A stretch of 10,757 bases of DNA. It comes from Gemmatimonadota bacterium (GTDB lineage: Bacteria > Gemmatimonadota > Gemmatimonadetes > Longimicrobiales > Gaopeijiaceae). The stretch is from positions 1 through 10,757 of the forward strand of contig JAHEKK010000064.1 in NCBI GenBank assembly GCA_024638395.1, read 5' to 3'. The notes below the pieces were generated by a model, which was given only the letters and a program-made list of their open reading frames with translations, searched no databases and had not been told where the DNA came from. The position numbers were made by a program, and so were the translations under genes. Shown one piece after another: positions 4,655-10,757 of the stretch (positions are counted from its first letter, which is position 1; every line of letters begins with the position of its first letter).

Positions 4655-7273
4655 ATGGATCCCGACCTCTGGAGCCAGGCCACCAAGATCTTCGCTCGAG
4701 CCGTCGATCTCGAAGGCAGCGAACGCCATCGACACCTGGACGAATCGTGTGGCGAGCAGCCCGCGCTGCGAGCGTTGGTGGAGCGACTTCTCGACGCAGA
4801 CCTGGATCCGGGAACGGTGATGGCCGAGGGCCCCGCGGTCCTTTTCGACTCGGTTCCACCGTCCCGCCCCGACTCGCTGGGACCCTATCGAATCGTCGAT
4901 GAGATCGGCCGGGGCGGCATGGGCACGGTCCTCCTCGGTGAGAGGGCCGACGGGCGCTTCGACCGCAAGGTGGCCATCAAGGTCATCAGTGGGGGATTCG
5001 ACACAGACGAGATCCGGGAGCGATTCGAGTCCGAAGTGAGGATTCTCGCCGGCTTGGAGCACCCGAACATCGCCCGCCTCTACGATGCCGGGGTAGACGG
5101 GGGCCAGCCGTATCTCGTCATGGAGTACGTGGAGGGTGAGCGTATCGACCGGTACGCAGACGGAGCCCGACTGGGCGTCCCAGAACGCCTCCACCTCGTT
5201 CAGCAGGTCTGTCGGGCGGTCCAGTTCGCCCACCAGAACCTGGTCATCCACAGAGACCTGAAGCCGTCGAACATCCTTGTCTCCGATGAGGGGCGAGTGA
5301 AGCTGCTCGACTTCGGAATTGCCAAGCTTACGGAGGAAGATCCGGCCCCCGGCGCCCCGCCCACGAGGCTTGCCCTCACCCCGGAATACGCCTCTCCCGA
5401 ACAGCTGAGAGGCAAGCCCCTGTCCACCGTGTCGGATGTGTACTCACTGGGGATCGTGCTCTATGAGCTCCTGACGGGCCGTCGCCCCTATGACGTTCGT
5501 CCAGGCGACTTGGCGGCTGCGGTGGAGGGGACCAGCCGAGAACCGTCCAGCCCCAGTACGGTCGTGACCCGCTCCCTCGAGACACTCCAGCCGGACGGCT
5601 CGTCCGAAACCGTGAGTGCGGCGGCGATATGCGAAGTCCGGAGCACCACGCCGGACCGGCTGCGGCGGGCCCTGAAGGGTGACCTCGACCAGATCGTCCT
5701 CAAAGCCCTCCGTTCCGATCCCTCTTCACGGTACCCCTCGGCCCAGGCGTTGGCGGACGACGTCGGTCGGTTCCTCGCCGGCCTTCCCGTCCAGGCGCGC
5801 CCTGATTCGCTGAGGTACCGGGCCGGTCGCTTCGTTCGACGTCACCGACTCGGCGTGGCCGCGGCTTCGGCTGCAGTGCTGGCCCTCGTAGCCACGTCCG
5901 CCGTGGCCACCTGGCAAGCCGACGTTGCCCGCCAGGAACGGGACAGCGCTGAGGGGGCGTTCGGGTTCCTCGAGGATCTGTTGATCTCACCGGATCCGTT
6001 CCGCGGTCAGGGGATACGGGCCGATTCTGTGCGGATGATCGACTTCATCGACTATGCCGCCGAGCGCGTCGACGAAGACCTGACGAACGAACCCGTGACC
6101 AGGGCCCGGATGCTGACGACCCTCGGTCGCGTCTACCTCAACCTGGGACGTCTGCAAGACGCCGTGCCCGTCCTGACCAAGGCCGTCGAGGCCAACGAGG
6201 CGACCGGTGGATTCTCTCCGGAGCTCGCAGAATCTCAGCTACAGCTGGGATTCGCTCTGGATCAGAACGGCCGGCGTGAGGAGGGAGAGGAGCACCTCCG
6301 GGCGGCCATGGCCACATTGGAAGCCTTGGGGGGGATCGGAACGCTGGAGACGGCACACGCTCAGGAGCTACTGGGACGCTCGTTGATGGACTCCCGGCGT
6401 CTCGACGAGGCCGCGCCGATTGTCCAGGCATCCTACGACACTCGGCGTGCCTTGCTCGAGGAGGACGACCCTCTGATTGCTCGGTCGGGAAACATGTTGG
6501 CCGCCCTCAGTTCGCTCCGTGGAGACCGCCAAGGTGCGATCCCCTTCATGGAGGAGGCCATCGATATCTATCGACGGGCCGGGCTGACCGGGAACCCCGA
6601 CTTCGGGCTGATGCTGGCCAATCTCGGATCGCTGTATGAGCGTACGGACCGGCTCGAGGAAGCCGATAGGGTCGCATCGGAGGCTCTGGAGATCATGAAG
6701 GCCACGCTGGGCGAGGATCATATGCTGACGGCAGCCGGAACCGAGCGGCTAGCCGGGATTCGCGCCGCCCGCGGCTTGCCGGCGGAGGCCGACTCGCTGT
6801 ACAGCTCGGCCATATCTACCCTGGACCGGGTAGCCGGGGACAACATCAATTCCATCCCTCCGTTGGGGAACTACTCAGTGTTCCTTCGTCGCCAGGGCAG
6901 ATTGGCCGAAGCTGAAGAGCTGGCCCTCAGGTCGAAAGAGCGATCCGCCCGGGTCCTCGGCGAGCAGCATCCTCTCCACTATGGCGCCCTGTTACGGCTG
7001 GGGGACGTTCAGCGAGAACAAGGGCGCGCAGAAGAAGCCCTTCCGCTGCATCAGCAGGCGGTCAACGGCTACGGCGGAAGTCTCGGCGAAGAACATCCTA
7101 CGACCCAGGAGGCGGCGATCAGTCTTGCCCGGACCCTTCATGCCGTGGGTCGCGACGCCGAGGCACTGGAGCTCCTGGGTCAATTGCGCAAGGCGGCCGC
7201 CGACGCCCGGGGCGAGGACGACCGGATCGTCGGTCAGGTCGACGAGGCGTTGGCAGAAGTCAGCGGGTTGTGA
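4655..7273 (+). CDS. Membrane-spanning Ser/Thr protein kinase with C-terminal TPR region
   Basis: An 872-residue Hanks-type kinase. Residues 2-65 form a helical N-terminal segment. The kinase domain spans about 76-375 with glycine loop GRGGMG (85-90), ATP lysine K109 in VAIK, catalytic HRDLKPSN (199-206, Asp201), DFG (219-221) and SPE (247-249); all key residues are present. GDLDQIVLKAL and the stretch up to PVQARPDSLRYRAGRF are typical of the bacterial kinase-TPR family. A single hydrophobic helix lies at ~400-420. Residues ~480-870 are TPR-like helical repeats with LGEDHM/LGEQHP/LGEEHP spacers of the kinesin-light-chain style. The kinase would be cytoplasmic and the TPRs outside the inner membrane (inferred topology). 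The ATG at 4655 has GGAAGG 5 bases upstream; a TTG at 4610 is less likely. It lies 128 bases after the two-gene overlap pair on the same strand and is the likely activator of the sigma factor. Confidence 0.93.
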   Translation: MDPDLWSQATKIFARAVDLEGSERHRHLDESCGEQPALRALVERLLDADLDPGTVMAEGPAVLFDSVPPSRPDSLGPYRIVDEIGRGGMGTVLLGERADGRFDRKVAIKVISGGFDTDEIRERFESEVRILAGLEHPNIARLYDAGVDGGQPYLVMEYVEGERIDRYADGARLGVPERLHLVQQVCRAVQFAHQNLVIHRDLKPSNILVSDEGRVKLLDFGIAKLTEEDPAPGAPPTRLALTPEYASPEQLRGKPLSTVSDVYSLGIVLYELLTGRRPYDVRPGDLAAAVEGTSREPSSPSTVVTRSLETLQPDGSSETVSAAAICEVRSTTPDRLRRALKGDLDQIVLKALRSDPSSRYPSAQALADDVGRFLAGLPVQARPDSLRYRAGRFVRRHRLGVAAASAAVLALVATSAVATWQADVARQERDSAEGAFGFLEDLLISPDPFRGQGIRADSVRMIDFIDYAAERVDEDLTNEPVTRARMLTTLGRVYLNLGRLQDAVPVLTKAVEANEATGGFSPELAESQLQLGFALDQNGRREEGEEHLRAAMATLEALGGIGTLETAHAQELLGRSLMDSRRLDEAAPIVQASYDTRRALLEEDDPLIARSGNMLAALSSLRGDRQGAIPFMEEAIDIYRRAGLTGNPDFGLMLANLGSLYERTDRLEEADRVASEALEIMKATLGEDHMLTAAGTERLAGIRAARGLPAEADSLYSSAISTLDRVAGDNINSIPPLGNYSVFLRRQGRLAEAEELALRSKERSARVLGEQHPLHYGALLRLGDVQREQGRAEEALPLHQQAVNGYGGSLGEEHPTTQEAAISLARTLHAVGRDAEALELLGQLRKAAADARGEDDRIVGQVDEALAEVSGL

Positions 7274-7317
7274 GGGGCGGGAGCGCCCATGGGCTTTCCC
7301 GACGCGGTTCCCGCCCC
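7274..7317. terminator. Probable bidirectional terminator hairpin between convergent genes
   Basis: GGGGCGGGA at 7274-7282 pairs perfectly with TCCCGCCCC at 7309-7317. The 26-base loop holds a smaller palindrome, GCCCATGGGC. The hairpin follows directly after the kinase stop and precedes the end of the hydroxylase large-subunit gene on the other strand (7332). There is no clear T-run on either side, so termination strength is uncertain. Confidence 0.5.
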
Positions 7318-7331
7318 CTCCTGAGGCCCGG

Positions 7332-9461
7332 TCACCCCAGGCGAATGGGCAACTTCCGGACCCGCTGGCCCGTGAGGGCAAAGATGGCGTTGGTCACGGC
7401 GGGTGCGATCGCGGGAACGGCAGGCTCACCCACGCCCCCGGGCTCCTCTTCGTTTCGCACGATGTGAACCTCCACCTCCGGCATGCCCTCCATGCGGAGC
7501 ATCGGGTAGTCGTGGAAGTTGCTCTGCACCACTCGGCCCTCTTCGATGGTGATCTCACCGTAGAGCGCAGCCGTCAGCCCGGTCACGATGGACCCCGTGA
7601 GCTGGGCGTCGACGATTCCCGAGTGGATGATTTGACCGCAGTCGGCAGCGCACCAGACACGGTGCACACGCACTTCTCCGGCTTCCACCGACACTTCGGC
7701 TACCTGAGCGACGATGCCGCCCTTGTCCTCGACGATCCCGATCCCCCGGGCCCGGCCGGGTGGGGCCGCGCCGCCCCAGTCCGCCATCTCGGCGGCCTTC
7801 TCCAGTACGTGCTTCATGCGTGGATGCTCGCCGAGCATCCCCAACCGGAACTCCAGCGGATCTCGCCGGGCTGCGTGGGCCAACTCGTCGATGAAGCTCT
7901 CGACCATGAAGCAGTTCCCTGAGGGGCCCACCGAGCGCCAATACCCCGTGGGGACCTGGACGTCCGATCGAGCATAGTCGATGAGCAGGTTCGGCATGGT
8001 GTAGGTCATGGTGGTCACGCCATCCACGGCGTTGCGGTCGACGCCGCTCCCGCCGCGCCCGCCACGGTCCGTTACGCCGAGCGGAGGTCCGGCGACCCGG
8101 GCTCGCAGCGCCTGCAAACGACCGTCTCCCACTGCGCCCTCAAAGCGGATCATCGACGCGGGCCGGTATTGGTCGTTCCGCATGTCCTCCTCGCGACTCC
8201 AGGTGACCTGCACCGGCACGTTCAGCTTCATGGCGGTCTCGACGGCATCTTCGACGAAGTCGGGACGGCTGCGGCGGCCCCATCCGCATCCCATATAGGT
8301 CACGTGGGTGGTGACGCGCTCGATGGGCAGGCCCGTGAGACGCGCAGCCGTCTGCTGTGCGCCCTGGGGGTTTTGCGTCGGTGCCCAGATCTCGCAGCGG
8401 TCCGCCTCCACGTGGGCGGTGCAGTTCATGGGCTCTATCGTGGCATGGGCCAGGTAGGGAACCTCGTAGGTTGCCGTTACGGTCTCGGAGGCCGTGGCCA
8501 GCACGGAGGTCGCGTCGCCCACCTCGAGGGCGACCTCCGCGTCCCCCTCGCACAGCGCAGCCGTATGAGCGGAGATCTCTGACGAGCTCATCCGGAAGTC
8601 GCTCTGCCACTGGCACTCGAGTGCCTTCGCTCCCTCGAAGGCCGACCATGTATTCTCGGCGACAACCGCGACTCCCGAGGAGATCTCGAACACGTCGCGG
8701 ACGCCGGGCACCGCGCGGGCGGCCGCTTCGTTCAGGGACGCCAGAGACCCGCCGAGGACCGTGGGCTTGGCCACGGTCGCGAACAACATGCCCGGTACGC
8801 GTACGTCGAGTCCGAAGACTGCTCGCCCCGTGACCTTCTCCTCGGTATCGACGAGGGGGACGTTCGTGCCGATGAGTGTGAACTCCGCTTGGGTCTTGAG
8901 CCGGGGCGACTCGGGTACCGGGAGCTCCGACGCGGCCGACGCCAACTCGCCATACCCCAGGGAACGCCCGGAAGCTTCGTGGATCACCCGCCCCGACCGG
9001 GTCGTGAGTTCGGAGGCGGGCGTTCCGAGCGCCGTGGCGCCTGCGGCGACCAGCATTTCCCGGGCAGACGCACCGGCCAGGCGTAGGCCGGTCCATCCGC
9101 CTCGCCGGACGCTACTGCTCCCGACCGTCATCTGCCGACCGTACTTATCCGGATGCGCGTCGGCCTGTACGGTCTGCACGCGGCTCCAATCGGCGTCCAT
9201 CTCGTCGGCCACGATCATGGGCAGCGACGTGCGCACGCCCTGTCCCATGTCCGCCTTGGCGCACCAGATCGTCAACGACCCGGACGGGTCCAGACGCAGG
9301 AACGCGTTGGGCTGAAAGGCGTCCGCCCCGGGGCTCAGCACCCCTGCCGTTGACTCTTCGGGGCCTACTCTGGGATAGAACGAGATCCCCAGGAAGAGGC
9401 CTCCACCGGCCGTCACGCCGACCTTCACGAAGTCCCTACGATCGAGTTTCCTGACGGTCAT
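7332..9461 (-). CDS. Molybdenum hydroxylase large subunit (isoquinoline 1-oxidoreductase beta / CoxL family)
   Basis: A 709-residue molybdopterin-cytosine-dinucleotide-binding subunit of the xanthine dehydrogenase family, which hydroxylates N-heterocycles or aldehydes using water oxygen. The N-terminus is a Tat signal (DRRDFVK at 7-13, then a hydrophobic stretch to ~29), so the enzyme is likely exported folded with its small subunit. Recognised blocks are DMGQGVRTSLPMIVADE (71-87), FGLDVRVPGMLFA (216-228), GYWRSVGPSGNCFMVESFID (506-525) and GVGEP (676-680), with the catalytic glutamate at E679. The usual GGGFGRR cofactor motif reads GCGWGRR here (391-397). The ATG at 9461 is preceded by GAGGAGGG with 8-base spacing and follows the small-subunit stop by 4 bases. 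No FAD subunit or XdhC-type maturation gene is in the window. The substrate cannot be read from the sequence. Confidence 0.92.
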   Translation of the reverse strand: MTVRKLDRRDFVKVGVTAGGGLFLGISFYPRVGPEESTAGVLSPGADAFQPNAFLRLDPSGSLTIWCAKADMGQGVRTSLPMIVADEMDADWSRVQTVQADAHPDKYGRQMTVGSSSVRRGGWTGLRLAGASAREMLVAAGATALGTPASELTTRSGRVIHEASGRSLGYGELASAASELPVPESPRLKTQAEFTLIGTNVPLVDTEEKVTGRAVFGLDVRVPGMLFATVAKPTVLGGSLASLNEAAARAVPGVRDVFEISSGVAVVAENTWSAFEGAKALECQWQSDFRMSSSEISAHTAALCEGDAEVALEVGDATSVLATASETVTATYEVPYLAHATIEPMNCTAHVEADRCEIWAPTQNPQGAQQTAARLTGLPIERVTTHVTYMGCGWGRRSRPDFVEDAVETAMKLNVPVQVTWSREEDMRNDQYRPASMIRFEGAVGDGRLQALRARVAGPPLGVTDRGGRGGSGVDRNAVDGVTTMTYTMPNLLIDYARSDVQVPTGYWRSVGPSGNCFMVESFIDELAHAARRDPLEFRLGMLGEHPRMKHVLEKAAEMADWGGAAPPGRARGIGIVEDKGGIVAQVAEVSVEAGEVRVHRVWCAADCGQIIHSGIVDAQLTGSIVTGLTAALYGEITIEEGRVVQSNFHDYPMLRMEGMPEVEVHIVRNEEEPGGVGEPAVPAIAPAVTNAIFALTGQRVRKLPIRLG

Positions 9462-9465
9462 GAGC

Positions 9466-9924
9466 TCAACCCTCCTCAGCCGCACGGCGTATGGCCTTGC
9501 GGACTCTGTCGTAGGTTCCGCACCGGCAGATATTCCTGGACATGGCTCGGTCGATCTCGGCTCCCGATGGCGACGGGTTCTCGGACAGGAGCACGGTCGC
9601 GCTGATGACCTGACCCGGCTGGCAGTAGCCGCACTGGGGCACGTCCTCCTCGACCCATGCCTGCTGGACGGCGGTGAGCCCGCCCGCCGACAGGCCCTCG
9701 ATCGTGAGCACCTCCCGGTCGCCTACTCGAGACACGGGGGTGGAGCAGGAGCGGACGGCACGGCCGTTCAGCTGGACCGTGCAGGTGCCGCACTGTGAGC
9801 GGCCGCACCCATACTTGGTTCCGGTGAGGCCGATCAGGTCTCTCAGGACCCAGAGGAGCGGCATCTCGGCCTGGGCATCGACCTGGTGCGTTGTTCCGTT
9901 GACGCGAATGGAGTAGGTGGGCAT
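9466..9924 (-). CDS. Molybdenum hydroxylase [2Fe-2S] small subunit (isoquinoline 1-oxidoreductase alpha / CoxS family)
   Basis: A 152-residue iron-sulfur subunit that carries electrons away from the molybdenum site of the large subunit. The N-terminal plant-ferredoxin-type cluster is ligated by C40, C45, C48 and C60 (CxxxxCGxC...C). The C-terminal helical domain binds the second cluster through C98, C101, C133 and C135 (CGYCQPG and CRCGTY). All eight ligands are present and the length is normal. The ATG at 9924 has AGGAG with 5-base spacing. The open frame continues upstream to 10134 but that extension has no family similarity. It is the promoter-proximal gene of a two-gene operon, with the large subunit 4 bases downstream. 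It has no Tat signal and would be co-exported with the large subunit. With no FAD subunit nearby, electrons may go to a cytochrome (inference). Confidence 0.94.
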   Translation of the reverse strand: MPTYSIRVNGTTHQVDAQAEMPLLWVLRDLIGLTGTKYGCGRSQCGTCTVQLNGRAVRSCSTPVSRVGDREVLTIEGLSAGGLTAVQQAWVEEDVPQCGYCQPGQVISATVLLSENPSPSGAEIDRAMSRNICRCGTYDRVRKAIRRAAEEG

Positions 9925-10244
9925 CGGGACTCCTGGCGACGACGTTGGTGGCGCGGGAAGCGCCCCGTGTTCGGACGCATGATGTCTTGTTTCAATGTAG
10001 GGGAGTTTGCAGCAGCTACGCATGTCGCGATGGGCGCTGGGGGCGCGACGGGCCTCCCGGCGGCGGCTTGGGAGTGGAGAAGCCCGGCGACACGGACTCG
10101 TGAGGTAGCGAGGGGCGGTATGGCGTCCCGTCACGACGCCGGTCTACCTTCCCCTGGCGCTCGTCGTGAACTCGCTGGCCCCTTTGACTGTCCCGCTCGC
10201 CCGTGGACTCCCTACAACGGGAGGGAGCGGGGTGAGACCCTGTA
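9925..10244. promoter_or_regulatory. Divergent intergenic region between hydroxylase operon and second kinase
   Basis: These 320 bases contain no gene I can support. They separate two divergent start codons and so must hold both promoters. No good sigma-70 pair is visible. A minus-strand TTGAAA near 9990-9995 lacks a -10 partner. On the plus strand, TTGACT (10184-10189) and TACAAC (10213-10218) are 23 bases apart, which is too far. The right end holds a two-part hairpin (10192-10231). Confidence 0.4.
10192..10231 (+). other. Two-part hairpin just upstream of the second kinase start
   Basis: CCCGCTC (10192-10198) pairs with GAGCGGG (10225-10231). Inside it, CTCCC (10208-10212) pairs with GGGAG (10219-10223) around the loop TACAAC. 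The two stems are separated by 9 bases on the left and 1 on the right, giving 12 perfect pairs in all. It ends 13 bases before the ATG at 10245 and abuts the likely ribosome site GGTGAG (10231-10236). It could be a leader structure or operator. Confidence 0.35.
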
Positions 10245-10757
10245 ATGACCGCACTGCCGCCCCGGATCGGACGTTTCGAGATCCGCTCCCTCATTGGAGA
10301 GGGTGGAATGGGCATGCTGTATCTAGCATGGGATCCCCAGTTGGAGCGGAACGTGGCCATCAAGGTTCTGCGCCAGAACGATGAGAGGCTTCGGAAGCGG
10401 TTCTTGCGCGAAGCCCGGTCGGCGGCCCGACTCCAACACCGGCACATCATCACCGTGTACGACGTGGGGAGTCACGAGGGGCGGCCCTTTATCGCCATGG
10501 AGTACATCCCGGGCTTCACGCTCGAGACGGTCATCGAGGAAAGCCGGGAGGTGGCCGTCGAGCAGAAGCTGCGGTGGATCGAGGAGCTCTGTGACGGTCT
10601 GGGATACGCGCACGAGGCCGGCATCGTCCACCGCGACATCAAGCCGGCAAACCTCATGATCGATGGGTCAGGATCTCTACAGATCCTCGACTTCGGTATT
10701 GCGCGCGTCCTCCAGGCCGGCAACCTCACCCAGGCAGGGATGGTTCTGGGGACACTG
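10245..10757 (+). CDS. Second Ser/Thr protein kinase (N-terminal part, runs off the window)
   Basis: The frame is open for 171 codons to the last base. The kinase domain begins almost at once: GRFEIRSLIGEGGMG with glycine loop at 18-23, ATP lysine K40 in VAIK, VHRDIKPAN with catalytic Asp131, and DFG at 149-151. The window ends at Gly-Thr-Leu just before the expected P-x-Y-x-(A/S)-P-E segment. Unlike the kinase at 4655, it has no helical N-terminal segment, and its HRDIKPAN and AWDPQLERNVAIK sequences place it in the PknB/StkP-like bacterial group. The ATG at 10245 has GGTGAG 8 bases upstream. It is divergent from the hydroxylase operon across 320 bases. Its C-terminal sensor part and any partner gene lie to the right of the window. 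Confidence 0.92.
   Translation, partial: MTALPPRIGRFEIRSLIGEGGMGMLYLAWDPQLERNVAIKVLRQNDERLRKRFLREARSAARLQHRHIITVYDVGSHEGRPFIAMEYIPGFTLETVIEESREVAVEQKLRWIEELCDGLGYAHEAGIVHRDIKPANLMIDGSGSLQILDFGIARVLQAGNLTQAGMVLGTL

Noticed and set aside
8140..9096. 318-codon minus-strand frame inside the hydroxylase large-subunit gene
   Set aside because: It lies on the same strand but in another frame of a well-supported enzyme gene. The product is Arg/Gly-rich low-complexity sequence.
10184..10218. TTGACT and TACAAC as a sigma-70 promoter for the second kinase
   Set aside because: The spacer is 23 bases, well outside the normal 16-18, and TACAAC sits in a hairpin loop.
9979..10245. Small plus-strand frame ending in TAATG at the second kinase start
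   Set aside because: The overlap resembles translational coupling, but the product has no domain, no clear ribosome site was found, and the composition looks non-coding. The overlap is probably chance.

Overview
This is a GC-rich window (about two-thirds G+C by eye) with no RNA genes, insertion sequences or CRISPR arrays that I can see. Three features point to a GC-rich, regulation-heavy environmental bacterium, most likely Gemmatimonadota or Acidobacteriota: an ECF sigma factor of the Sigma70_ECF/TIGR02999 type, a Ser/Thr kinase fused to TPRs, and a Tat-exported molybdenum hydroxylase. The phylum is inferred from family distribution; no marker gene is present.

Layout. 1-1092: a secreted protein with two tandem copies of a ~150-residue domain I do not recognise, broken by two apparent single-base losses and cut at its 5' end by the window edge. 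1106-1618: a four-helix membrane protein. 1746 to about 2940 (open to 3140): a secreted, possibly lipid-anchored protein of beta-rich modules. Its formal 3' end runs into the gene on the other strand and looks like a frame artefact. 3040-3597 (minus): the ECF sigma factor. Divergent from it are a 103-residue protein resembling only the N-terminal segment of the downstream kinase (3733-4044), a two-helix membrane protein overlapping it by ATGA (4041-4526), and a large membrane-spanning Ser/Thr kinase with TPRs (4655-7273). 7332-9461 and 9466-9924 (both minus): large and small subunits of an isoquinoline-1-oxidoreductase-like molybdenum hydroxylase, converging on the kinase gene across a GC-rich hairpin. 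10245 to the right edge: the start of a second, differently built Ser/Thr kinase.

How the genes may work together. The centre (3040-7273) looks like a signalling unit. In the sigma factor, the acidic stretch that normally helps contact core RNA polymerase is replaced by threonines (T52, T53). This is the arrangement known from kinase-activated sigma factors of the EcfP/PknT kind. The adjacent kinase is the obvious candidate activator, and its TPRs would lie across the membrane as a sensing arm. The stand-alone copy of the kinase's N-terminal segment, coupled to a membrane protein, is the least explained part and the best candidate for something new. The hydroxylase operon appears to be an unrelated metabolic unit.
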